The position numbers and the translations under genes are program-made. From an uncultured bacterium (GTDB taxonomy: Bacteria; Actinomycetota; Actinomycetes; S36-B12): 6,127 nucleotides of DNA. The notes beneath the pieces are model-generated. The model was not told where the DNA came from. It made no database searches and was given only the letters and a program-made list of their open reading frames with translations. The stretch is taken from positions 1 to 6,127 of the forward strand of contig CAJBMR010000159.1 of NCBI GenBank assembly GCA_903954205.1, written 5' to 3'. Of this stretch, positions 1-6,127 are shown in pieces; position 1 is the stretch's first letter; each line of letters starts with the position of its first letter.

Positions 1-44
1 ACACGTACTGACACACTCTTTCCCTACACGACGCCTTCCGATCT
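1..44 (+). other. Illumina P5/i5/Read 1 adapter contamination (not genomic)
   Basis: Bases 1-4 (ACAC) match the end of the P5 part of a dual-index TruSeq adapter. Bases 5-12 read GTACTGAC, which I recall as TruSeq HT i5 index D508. Bases 13-44 match the 33-base Read 1 sequencing primer with one T missing: the expected GACGCTCTTCC appears as GACGCCTTCC around 30-39. The three parts occur in the correct order and directly abut each other, so chance or biology is not a reasonable explanation. Genomic sequence begins at about 45, where an MFS permease reading frame is already open. The missing base suggests a low-coverage contig end built from few adapter-containing reads. The identification rests on remembered adapter sequences, not on a search. 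Confidence 0.97.
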
Positions 45-45
45 C

Positions 46-1173
46 CTCGGCTTCGCCTTCGTGCCACGACTGGCCGAGATCCAGTCGAGCCTGGGGTTGG
101 ACGATGCCGGCCTGGGTGTCGTGCTCGCCATCGGTACGGCGGGTGGGCTCGTCGTGGGTCCCCTCGCAGCCCCGCTCATCCATCGCTGGGGCGCCGTCCC
201 TGTGACGTCGGCCGTGGGCCTGGTATCCCTGCCGTTCCTCGTTGTCATGGGATGGGCGACCGTCCCCGCGGTGTTTGCTCTCGCGTTCTTCTTCTTCTGG
301 GCTGCGGACGCGGTCATGGACTCGGCGATGAACACCCGCGCCCTCGAAGTGGAGTCGGCCTACGGCAGGTCGATCATCAATGGGTTCCATGCCTGGTGGT
401 CTCTCGGATCCATCATCGGCAGCGCGCTCGGCGCGCTCAGTGCCCTTGCCGGGATTGCACTCGGTCCCTTCCTCGCGGTGCTCGCGGGAATCTCCGGCGT
501 TGCGCTGATCGTGCTGTGGGCGGGGGGCACGGGTGCCGTGCCGGAGAGCGAGCAGACCCGCAACGACGACGCGTCGGGTGAGACGCATGAGCTGAGCCGC
601 CGCCGTGCCCTCGTCGTCATGATGGGCTCGGGCGGAGCGCTGCTCGCGGCCTTCATCATGGCGGCGATCCTGGTCGAGGATGTGCCTGCACGCTGGGGGT
701 CCGTCTACCTGACTGATCGCATGGGCAACCCTGAGGCCTGGATCGCTGTCACCTACGTCGCCCTTACGAGCGCCATGACAGTCGGCAGGTTCACGGGTGA
801 CCGCCTTGTGGAGCGCTTCGGCGAGGTTCGCTGGATCCGCTGGTCGATGGCGGCGGTGGCTCTCGTCATGGCTGCGGCCCTCATCATCGGGACGCCCCTC
901 GCCTTCGTGATCGCGAGCGCGGTGTCAGGCTTCGGCGTCGCCACCCTCTTCCCCGCCGCGATGCGGGCAGCGTCGAGGCTGCCCGGCGTGACGCCCGCGA
1001 CCGGCGTTGCCCTGGTGACGTGGTTCTCCCGCATCGGGTTCGTCATCTCCCCGCTTGCCGTGGGCCTCATCGCGCAGGGTGCGGGCATCGCCTGGGGCGT
1101 GGGCGTCGTCGTCGTCGCGGCACTGGCGATCATCCCCATCGCCGGCGCAGCCCTGCGCGAGCGCAAGGCATGA
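46..1173 (+). CDS. MFS permease, YbjJ-like, 5'-truncated by contig end
   Basis: This is an inner-membrane transporter of the major facilitator superfamily; the substrate cannot be told from sequence. The frame is open from the first genomic codon at 46 (L-G-F-A-F, then V-P-R-L-A-E-I-Q), which looks like the end of TM1, so the true start is lost. The GTG at 61 lies inside this conserved stretch and is unlikely to be the start. Hydrophobic segments follow at roughly 112-180, 196-258, 262-333, 400-465, 469-528, 607-684, 739-801, 841-891, 895-963, 1000-1074 and 1084-1155, which gives 12 with the partial TM1. A polar loop at about 541-606 joins the two halves. A motif-A-like G-R-F-T-G-D-R-L-V-E-R-F-G lies at 784-822. 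The patterns D-x-A-M-N, F-H-A-W-W-S-L-G and R-W-G-S-V-Y-L resemble the YbjJ-type MFS group. The TGA stop overlaps the start of the next gene by 4 bp, so the two genes are probably translationally coupled. Confidence 0.9.
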   Translation, partial: LGFAFVPRLAEIQSSLGLDDAGLGVVLAIGTAGGLVVGPLAAPLIHRWGAVPVTSAVGLVSLPFLVVMGWATVPAVFALAFFFFWAADAVMDSAMNTRALEVESAYGRSIINGFHAWWSLGSIIGSALGALSALAGIALGPFLAVLAGISGVALIVLWAGGTGAVPESEQTRNDDASGETHELSRRRALVVMMGSGGALLAAFIMAAILVEDVPARWGSVYLTDRMGNPEAWIAVTYVALTSAMTVGRFTGDRLVERFGEVRWIRWSMAAVALVMAAALIIGTPLAFVIASAVSGFGVATLFPAAMRAASRLPGVTPATGVALVTWFSRIGFVISPLAVGLIAQGAGIAWGVGVVVVAALAIIPIAGAALRERKA

Positions 1174-2003
1174 CCGTCACGCCCTCCCAGGCAGAGCGCA
1201 TCGCGGAGTGGGGGATCGACTCCCTTGAGCAGGTCGATGACCATCCCTTCGCCTGGTGGGCGATGCGCGGCGAGGAATACGTCGTCGTCAAGGCGGGTGA
1301 CGCCGACGAGCGTCATCGCGAGGCGCTGGCGCTGGGTGCCTTCGGCGCCGGTGCGACGGAGGTCCTCGCGCGCGACCAGGATCTGGGCCTGCTGGTGACC
1401 AGACGGTTCCTGCCGGGCGATGACATCCGCCCCCTGGCACGTCGCGATGACGATGCGGCGACTCGTGCGATCGCGCTGCTCGCGGCTGAGATCCACCGCG
1501 ACCAGCGCCCCGTGCACGGCCTGCCCGCGCTCGAGGAAATCGGGGCGGCGTTCGATGCGGCATCCGACTCCCGGCTGCCGGCCCCGACCGTCGATGCAGC
1601 GAAAGGCCTCTTCGCTGACCTTGTCGCGGACAACACGGCGATGGTCGTCTTGCATGGGGATCTTCAGCATTTCAATGTGCTCAACGCGGGCGGGTCCTGG
1701 CGCGTGATCGACCCGCACGGATGGGTGGGAGATCCGGCCTTCGAGGCAGCGGCACTCCTCGCCAATCCGCGCGGCCTGGTCGAGGGCGGCGATGCCCGCG
1801 GCATGGACGGGCACGAGCTTGCCGTCAAGGCTCGACGACGTGCGGAGATCTACGCCGAGGCGACCGGCTACGACGTGGATCGGCTGCGCGCCTGGGGATT
1901 CGTGGGCTGCGTCATCGCTGAGTTATGGATGATCGAATCCCACGATCTCGTGCACGGCGCGCCGCTGGCTGTGGCCGAGGCGCTCCTCGTCCAGGGCCTG
2001 TGA
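1170..2003 (+). CDS. Aminoglycoside/hydroxyurea phosphotransferase family kinase (APH(6)-like)
   Basis: This is a predicted cytoplasmic small-molecule kinase of 277 residues, about the usual size of the family that includes streptomycin 6-phosphotransferases and hydroxyurea phosphotransferase. Visible features are a V-V-V-K stretch with K41 as the likely ATP-binding lysine, E51 as the candidate pairing glutamate, the catalytic loop H162-G-D164-L-Q-H-F-N169, and the metal-binding segment I-D181-P-H-G-W-V-G-D-P-A-F-E, which is typical of this family. ATG at 1170 is chosen because it forms an ATGA overlap with the permease stop and the family-like sequence begins just after it. The same frame is open farther upstream, but that part lies inside the permease. 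No well-spaced Shine-Dalgarno is visible, so coupling to the permease is likely. Codon 252 is TTA, the only in-frame TTA leucine codon I found in the window. Drug resistance is an inference; many relatives have unknown substrates. Confidence 0.88.
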   Translation: MTVTPSQAERIAEWGIDSLEQVDDHPFAWWAMRGEEYVVVKAGDADERHREALALGAFGAGATEVLARDQDLGLLVTRRFLPGDDIRPLARRDDDAATRAIALLAAEIHRDQRPVHGLPALEEIGAAFDAASDSRLPAPTVDAAKGLFADLVADNTAMVVLHGDLQHFNVLNAGGSWRVIDPHGWVGDPAFEAAALLANPRGLVEGGDARGMDGHELAVKARRRAEIYAEATGYDVDRLRAWGFVGCVIAELWMIESHDLVHGAPLAVAEALLVQGL

Positions 2004-2012
2004 CGGTGTCGA

Positions 2013-3056
2013 TCAGCCGCGCAGCGATCCAGCGACATCGATGACGAAGCGGTAGCGCACATCCGAGTCCTTGACGCGCTGCCATGCCTCGTTGATATCA
2101 GCGATGTCGATGACCTCGACGTCGGCGACGATCCCATGCTCGGCGCAGAAGTCGAGCATCTCCTGCTTCGTCTCGATGCCGGCGAGCTTCTCGCCGATGA
2201 TGGTGCGGGCCTCACCCACGAGGTTGCCGGCGTTGAAGCTCAGCGGCTCGACAGGCAGGCCCACGATGGCCAGGGTGCCGCGGCTCTTGAGCAGACCGAG
2301 GTAGGCATCGACGTCGATGGCGGCGGAAACGGTGCTGAGGATCATGTCGAAGGACTTCGACAGGGGTCGCAGGGCCGCGCGATCATGGGTGGCGATGAAC
2401 GCGTCGGCGCCGAGCCGCAGGGCGTCAGCCTCCTTGCCTGGACTATGGCTGAAGACCGTCACGCGCGCTCCCATGGCCTTGGCAATGCGCACGGCGACGT
2501 GACCGAGTCCGCCGAGTCCGATGACCCCGATCTCCTTGCCGGGTCCCGCATAGTCCTTGAGCGGCGGATAGACCGTGATGCCCGCGCAGAGAAGGGGAGC
2601 GACCGCGTAGGTGTCGGGGCTCTCGGGGATGCGCAGCACGTAATGCTCGTCGACCACGATGCGCTCGGAGTAACCGCCGTAGGTCGGCGTCTCGCCGTCC
2701 TGCTCGTAGCCGTTGTAGGTCGTGGACCACGTGGGGCAGTGGTTCTCGTCTCCGGCCGTGCACGCGTCGCACGTGCCGCACGAGGCGACGTAGCAGCCGA
2801 CACCCACCCGGTCGCCCATCGCGTGCTTGGTGACCTCGGAGCCGACCTCGGTGACGCGTCCGACGATCTCGTGGCCCGGCACCATGGGGAAGATGTCCAT
2901 GCCCCAGTCGGCCTCTGCCTGGTGAATGTCGGAGTGGCAGACCCCGCAGGCGTCGATCTCGATGAGGACGTCGCGCGGTCCCACCTCACGGCGCTCAATG
3001 GTGGTCGGGGCCAGGCGTGCGCCCGCCTCCGCTGCGGCGTAGGCCCGTGCCTGCAT
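2013..3056 (-). CDS. Zinc-dependent alcohol dehydrogenase, CAD/YahK-like
   Basis: This is a cytosolic medium-chain dehydrogenase/reductase of 347 residues, expected to interconvert aldehydes and primary alcohols with a nicotinamide cofactor. The N-terminal GroES-like domain carries the catalytic zinc ligands C40 (G-V-C-H-S-D), H62 with E63 (P-G-H-E) and C157. The structural zinc site is C93, C96, C99 and C107. The Rossmann dinucleotide loop is G180-L-G-G-L-G185. S203 in V-F-S-H-S-P-G-K, after the second strand, is in keeping with the NADP(H) preference of cinnamyl-alcohol-dehydrogenase-type enzymes such as E. coli YahK. All key residues are present and the length is normal. The ATG is supported by AAGGAG four bases upstream. 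It is the last gene of the pgm-galM-adh operon, 9 bp after galM, and its stop is 9 bp from the convergent kinase stop. The physiological substrate cannot be assigned. Confidence 0.94.
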   Translation of the reverse strand: MQARAYAAAEAGARLAPTTIERREVGPRDVLIEIDACGVCHSDIHQAEADWGMDIFPMVPGHEIVGRVTEVGSEVTKHAMGDRVGVGCYVASCGTCDACTAGDENHCPTWSTTYNGYEQDGETPTYGGYSERIVVDEHYVLRIPESPDTYAVAPLLCAGITVYPPLKDYAGPGKEIGVIGLGGLGHVAVRIAKAMGARVTVFSHSPGKEADALRLGADAFIATHDRAALRPLSKSFDMILSTVSAAIDVDAYLGLLKSRGTLAIVGLPVEPLSFNAGNLVGEARTIIGEKLAGIETKQEMLDFCAEHGIVADVEVIDIADINEAWQRVKDSDVRYRFVIDVAGSLRG

Positions 3057-3060
3057 GGTG

Positions 3061-3066
3061 CTCCTT
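3061..3066 (-). promoter_or_regulatory. Shine-Dalgarno of the alcohol dehydrogenase gene
   Basis: On the minus strand AAGGAG lies four bases before the ATG at 3056. Its first A is the last base of the galM TAA stop codon, so ribosomes finishing galM end on the site. This fixes the dehydrogenase start and argues for shared transcription and coupled translation. Confidence 0.8.
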
Positions 3067-4073
3067 TAGGTCGTTGAGGTGCCGAACTCCAGAAGCGTAG
3101 TCGTCGCGTAGTGCTCGCCCGGTCGCAGGACGCAGGGGCCGAGCTCCGGCTGGTTGGGCGCGTCGGGCATGCGCTGTGTCTCCAGCGACATCGACTGGTG
3201 CACCTCGAAGGGCGACCGGAGGTTGTTGCCGCTGTAGACCTGCATGCCCGGCGCATCCGTGAACACGCGGAGCACCCGCCCGGTGGCGGGATGGGTCAGG
3301 ACAGCGCCGAGGCGCATGTCCCCTTCGGCGCCCTCGAGCAGGTAGCAATCGTCGAGTCCGCCCGTGGCCTCCAGGATCGGACCGAGCACACGAGATGCGC
3401 GCATGTCGTAGGGCGTGCTCTCGACGTCGACGATGCCGGTGGGAATCTGGAATTCGTCGTAGACGAGTTTGCGGGCGGCCGGGACCTGGAGTTCGTGGTC
3501 GGCGATGGAGTGCGATCCGGCGAGATTCCAGTAGGCGTGGTTGGCCATGCTGATGACGGTCGGCGCATCAGTGGTGGCTTCGTAGTGCGTCTCGATCCGC
3601 CCGTCACTCAAGACATAGGTCGTCCGCGCCGAGACCGTCCCGGGGAATCCCATGTCGGCGTCGGGGCTGATCAGCGAGAAGCGGATCCTCGCGCTGCTGT
3701 CATCGTCGGAGATCTCATCGACGTTCCAGATGAGCCGATCCCAGCCCATGCTGCCGCCGTGGAGGGTGTTGGGACCGTTGTTGACATCGAGTGGGTACTC
3801 AACACCGTCGAGTACGAACGTGCCGCCGGCGATCCGGTTGGCGTAGCGGCCCAGCGTCGCGCCGAGGTGAGGATTGAGCGGGCGGATCGCGTGGTCGGCC
3901 ACGGTCGGCAGGGCGAGGTGGACGCCTCCGAGAGTGCCGTCACGGTCGGGTACGTCGACCTCGCGGATCGCCGCACCCAACGAGAGGAGTTGCACCCGCA
4001 TGCGGGGGAAGGTGATCTCGATGACGGTGACGTCGCCGGCATCGGTGGTCCCTGACCAGGTGGTGACGCTCAT
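3066..4073 (-). CDS. galM: Aldose 1-epimerase (galactose mutarotase)
   Basis: This is a cytosolic mutarotase that interconverts the alpha and beta anomers of aldoses such as galactose and glucose. It has 335 residues, normal for the family. Family motifs occur in order: G75-R-Y-A-N-R80-I, L-H105-G-G followed by G-W-D-R-L-I-W, N-H179-A-Y-W-N-L with H179 as the likely catalytic acid, G-L-D241-D-C-Y as the substrate-binding aspartate region, and S-L-E298-T-Q with E298 as the likely catalytic base. Nothing essential appears to be missing. The ATG overlaps the pgm stop in an ATGA arrangement, with only a weak upstream ribosome site, so translation probably depends on pgm. No galactokinase or uridylyltransferase is in the window, so a role limited to the Leloir pathway is not shown; glucose anomers feeding central metabolism are equally possible. 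Confidence 0.95.
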   Translation of the reverse strand: MSVTTWSGTTDAGDVTVIEITFPRMRVQLLSLGAAIREVDVPDRDGTLGGVHLALPTVADHAIRPLNPHLGATLGRYANRIAGGTFVLDGVEYPLDVNNGPNTLHGGSMGWDRLIWNVDEISDDDSSARIRFSLISPDADMGFPGTVSARTTYVLSDGRIETHYEATTDAPTVISMANHAYWNLAGSHSIADHELQVPAARKLVYDEFQIPTGIVDVESTPYDMRASRVLGPILEATGGLDDCYLLEGAEGDMRLGAVLTHPATGRVLRVFTDAPGMQVYSGNNLRSPFEVHQSMSLETQRMPDAPNQPELGPCVLRPGEHYATTTLLEFGTSTT

Positions 4074-5725
4074 GAGGTGCCCAATGCCGCGTCGACGACG
4101 GTGCGGGCCGCCTGTTGCACCTCGGCGAGATGCTCGGGCCCGCGGAAGGACTCGGCGTAGATCTTGTAGACATCCTCGGTGCCCGACGGGCGCGCAGCAA
4201 ACCAGGCGCTTGCCGACTCGACCTTGAGGCCGCCGATGGGTGCGTCATTGCCCGGTGCGCGCGTAAGGACGCGGGTGATGGGCTCTCCGGCGAGTTCGGT
4301 TGAGGTGACCTGCTCGGGGGAGAGTGCCGCGAGAGCCGCCTTCTGCTCGCGCGTGGCGGGTGCATCCACGCGTGCGTACGCCGGGTCGCCGTGGACCTCG
4401 GTGAGGCGCCGGTAGCGGGCCGATGGTGACTCGCCCGTCTCCGCGAGGATCTCCGAGGCGAGCAGCGCGAGAATGATGCCGTCCTTGTCGGTTGTCCAGA
4501 CGGATCCGTCGCGACGCAGGAACGATGCGCCCGCGGATTCCTCACCGCCGAAGCCGACGCTGCCGTCGATGAGGCCGGGCACGAACCACTTGAAGCCGAC
4601 GGGCACCTCCCAGAGCCGCCGGTTGAGTGCTGCGGTGACGCGGTCGATCATCGAGGAACTCACCACGGTCTTGCCGACGGCGGCATCCGCGCTCCATCCC
4701 TCTCGCCGCGAGAAGAGGTAGTCGATCGCGACGGAGAGGAAGTGATTGGGATTCATCAGTCCGCCATCGGGGGTGACGATGCCGTGCCTGTCTGAGTCGG
4801 CGTCATTGCCTGTCGCGATGTCGTAGTCCAGGCGACGCTCGATCAGCGAGGCCATCGCGTGGGGGGAGGAGCAGTCCATGCGGATGTTGCCATCCCAGTC
4901 CAGCGTCATGAAGCGCCAGGTGGGATCGACGCGAGGGTTCACCACCGTGAGGTCGAGGTCGTAGGCGTCGGCGATCGCCGCCCAGTATTCGACGCTGGCA
5001 CCACCGAGCGGATCCGCTCCGATGCGCACACCGGCCACCCGGATCGCATCGAGGTTGACCACGGAGGGCAGGTCATCGACATAGTGGCGCAGGAAGTCAT
5101 AGCGGTGGGTCGTCGCTGCTGCCAGGGCGCGGGGGAGTGTCACTCGGCGGACGCCCTCGAGGCCCGCGGCGAGCAACTCATTGGCGCGGTTCTGGATCAC
5201 GGAGGTGATCTCGGAGCCCGCGGGGCCACCATCGGGCGGGTTGTACTTGAAGCCGCCGTCGCGGGGCGGGTTGTGGCTCGGCGTGACGACGATGCCATCG
5301 GCGCGCCCGGGATCTGTGGCCGAGCGCCCCGCGTTGTGCCGCAGGATCGCGTGCGACACCGCCGGTGTGGGCGTGAGTCCGTCGCGGGAGTCGATGGCCA
5401 CCGTCACACCGTGCGCGGCGAGCACCTCCAGTGCCGTGGCCCAGGCCGGCTGGCTCAGGGCATGACTGTCGCGACCGAGGTAGAGCGGACCGTTGATGCC
5501 CTCCTTCTTGCGGTACTCCGCAATGGCCTGCGTGGTGGCGGCGATGTGGTCGTCGTTGAATGCCTGGGCGAACGACGATCCGCGATGGCCGGAGGTGCCG
5601 AAGGCAACGCGTTGCGCTGGATCCGCCACGTCGGGATGCCCGGTGTAGTACGCCGTGACCAGGGCGGCGATGTCGATGAGATCGGAATCCTGGGCCACCT
5701 GTCCGGCGCGCGGGTGCGTCGTCAT
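4070..5725 (-). CDS. pgm: Alpha-D-glucose phosphate-specific phosphoglucomutase
   Basis: This cytosolic enzyme interconverts glucose 1-phosphate and glucose 6-phosphate, linking glycolysis with glycogen, trehalose and nucleotide-sugar synthesis. At 551 residues it is close to the roughly 546 of E. coli Pgm. Landmarks of the four-domain alpha-D-phosphohexomutase fold are T44-S-G-H-R-G near the N-terminus, the phosphoserine loop T-P-S150-H-N-P-P, the metal loop G-N-D308-A-D310-S-D312-R, the sugar-binding loop F-G-G-E395-E-S-A-G, and the C-terminal phosphate-binding loop R512-P-S-G-T-E. The D-G-L-T-P-T-P segment at 115-121 is also typical. The ATG at 5725 has AGGA seven bases upstream. It is the first gene of the operon: its stop overlaps the galM start by 4 bp. 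It is divergent from the P450 gene, with 52 bp between start codons. Confidence 0.97.
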   Translation of the reverse strand: MTTHPRAGQVAQDSDLIDIAALVTAYYTGHPDVADPAQRVAFGTSGHRGSSFAQAFNDDHIAATTQAIAEYRKKEGINGPLYLGRDSHALSQPAWATALEVLAAHGVTVAIDSRDGLTPTPAVSHAILRHNAGRSATDPGRADGIVVTPSHNPPRDGGFKYNPPDGGPAGSEITSVIQNRANELLAAGLEGVRRVTLPRALAAATTHRYDFLRHYVDDLPSVVNLDAIRVAGVRIGADPLGGASVEYWAAIADAYDLDLTVVNPRVDPTWRFMTLDWDGNIRMDCSSPHAMASLIERRLDYDIATGNDADSDRHGIVTPDGGLMNPNHFLSVAIDYLFSRREGWSADAAVGKTVVSSSMIDRVTAALNRRLWEVPVGFKWFVPGLIDGSVGFGGEESAGASFLRRDGSVWTTDKDGIILALLASEILAETGESPSARYRRLTEVHGDPAYARVDAPATREQKAALAALSPEQVTSTELAGEPITRVLTRAPGNDAPIGGLKVESASAWFAARPSGTEDVYKIYAESFRGPEHLAEVQQAARTVVDAALGTS

Positions 5726-5741
5726 GGGGCCATCCTGCCCC
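5726..5741 (-). promoter_or_regulatory. pgm ribosome binding site inside a short GC hairpin
   Basis: On the minus strand the leader just before the pgm ATG reads GGGGC, AGGATG, GCCCC. The outer five bases on each side can pair in an all-GC stem with a six-base loop. The loop holds AGGA (5733-5736 on the plus strand), the likely Shine-Dalgarno, seven bases from the ATG. The ribosome site is clear enough. Whether the hairpin forms in the mRNA and affects translation is inference, and short GC stems arise easily in GC-rich DNA. Confidence 0.5.
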
Positions 5742-5765
5742 GTCCCGGTTGCGGGCCGCAGGCCA

Positions 5766-5771
5766 TAGGCT
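5766..5771 (+). promoter_or_regulatory. Predicted -10 box of a leaderless P450 promoter
   Basis: TAGGCT fits the actinobacterial TANNNT -10 pattern and ends six bases before the GTG at 5778, so transcription would begin at or next to the start codon. This is the usual geometry of leaderless genes in actinobacteria. The region at the normal -35 distance (about 5743-5748) shows no good match. The TAG of this box is also an in-frame stop, so the P450 frame cannot start farther upstream. Confidence 0.55.
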
Positions 5772-5777
5772 CGATGT

Positions 5778-6127
5778 GTGGCGCGCGACGAGGTGGCGGT
5801 GATCTCGCGCGAGGGTGTCCCGGACCGTCGCTACTTCCGCACCCCCGCCACGGCGCCCGGGCCGAGCGGTCCGCAGATGCTCCGCGCCATCCGGACGATC
5901 CGATCCGACTCGCTCGGCTTCCTCGAGCAGATGGCCCGCGCCTACGGCCCGGTTGTGCAGTTCCCGATTCCGTCACCGCCGACCTATCTCGTCTCCGATC
6001 CGGAGGCCGTACGCCGGGTTCTCGTCACCCATGCGCGCGAGTACGACAAGGAGACGATCCAGTACCGCTCGCTCTCGCTTGTCACGGGCGAGGGCCTGCT
6101 CACCACGTCGGGTGAGGTGTGGCGCCG
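5778..6127 (+). CDS. Cytochrome P450, N-terminal part (runs off the window)
   Basis: The 116 codons present match the N-terminal third of a bacterial cytochrome P450, a heme monooxygenase. A proline-rich start (A-P-G-P-S-G-P) is followed by a helix-A-like segment L47-G-F-L-E-Q-M-A-R-A-Y-G, then beta strands V-V-Q-F-P-I and T-Y-L-V-S-D-P. Next come a helix-B-like E-A-V-R-R-V-L-V and the stretch leading to G-E-G-L-L-T-T-S-G-E-V-W-R, the start of the C-helix with its heme-propionate-contacting W/R motif. The oxygen-binding I-helix, ExxR and heme-cysteine motifs would lie beyond the window, so heme binding cannot be confirmed. GTG 5778 is the first possible start because TAG at 5766 is in frame. 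No good Shine-Dalgarno is present, in keeping with leaderless translation. No transmembrane anchor is seen. The substrate is unknown. Confidence 0.88.
   Translation, partial: MARDEVAVISREGVPDRRYFRTPATAPGPSGPQMLRAIRTIRSDSLGFLEQMARAYGPVVQFPIPSPPTYLVSDPEAVRRVLVTHAREYDKETIQYRSLSLVTGEGLLTTSGEVWR

Noticed and set aside
286..300. TTC-repeat run giving four phenylalanines in the permease
   Set aside because: Four copies inside a membrane helix fit normal hydrophobic composition and give no evidence of a phase-variable repeat.
1105..1120. GTC-repeat run in the last permease helix
   Set aside because: It encodes consecutive valines in a membrane segment; too short and expected from codon bias.
753..1814. 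353-residue open frame on the minus strand, antisense to the permease and kinase
   Set aside because: It overlaps two well-supported genes, has no recognisable domain, and its composition (R, A, T, P rich) is that of a GC-rich shadow frame.
2005..2039. Possible hairpin (GGTGTCG with CGACATC) at the convergent operon ends
   Set aside because: The stem has only seven pairs including a G-U, the loop is 21 bases, and there is no T-run after it; not a credible intrinsic terminator.
2136..3077. 313-residue open frame on the plus strand over the dehydrogenase
   Set aside because: It is antisense to a gene with all its zinc-site and Rossmann motifs intact; the frame is long only because stops are rare in GC-rich antisense sequence.
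3111..4055. 314-residue open frame on the plus strand over galM
   Set aside because: It is the antisense shadow of galM, with no domain or ribosome site of its own.
5722..5976. 84-residue minus-strand frame over the P450 start and the divergent region
   Set aside because: It is low-complexity (R, G, S, P), lies opposite the P450 coding frame and has no family features.
4859..6115. 418-residue open frame on the plus strand crossing pgm and the P450 gene
   Set aside because: It lies antisense to pgm and then out of frame with the P450; the P450 frame gives recognisable family motifs while this one does not.

Overview
The window is GC-rich, densely coding DNA with strongly GC-biased third positions. 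It carries an apparent leaderless GTG-start gene with a TANNNT-type -10 box. Together with the gene content this points to a high-GC actinobacterium, but I cannot name a genus. The first 44 bases are not genomic. They read as the end of an Illumina P5 adapter, an 8-base i5 index and the Read 1 primer with one base missing. The left edge is therefore almost certainly an untrimmed contig end.

Layout: (1) 1-44, sequencing adapter. (2) About 46-2003, plus strand: an MFS permease of YbjJ-like type missing its N-terminus, overlapped by 4 bp (ATGA) by a small kinase of the aminoglycoside/hydroxyurea phosphotransferase (APH(6)-like) family. (3) 2013-5725, minus strand: a tight three-gene operon transcribed pgm, then galM (4-bp ATGA overlap), then a zinc alcohol dehydrogenase (9-bp gap, Shine-Dalgarno overlapping the galM stop). 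The two operons converge with only 9 bp between their stop codons. (4) 5726-5777: a 52-bp divergent control region. (5) 5778-6127, plus strand: the first 116 codons of a cytochrome P450 that runs off the right edge.

How the genes may work together: galM interconverts sugar anomers and pgm interconverts glucose-1-phosphate and glucose-6-phosphate, so the minus-strand operon looks like housekeeping hexose metabolism joined to an NADP(H)-type aldehyde reductase. The plus-strand permease/kinase pair resembles a transport-plus-modification unit and could be a drug resistance module, but the substrate is unknown. No gap of 300 bases or more lacks a gene. I see no tRNA, rRNA, CRISPR, insertion sequence or convincing intrinsic terminator. 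I found no clearly novel system. The most solid unusual observation is the adapter contamination. The divergent pgm/P450 region and the TTA codon in the kinase gene are the main biological points worth checking.
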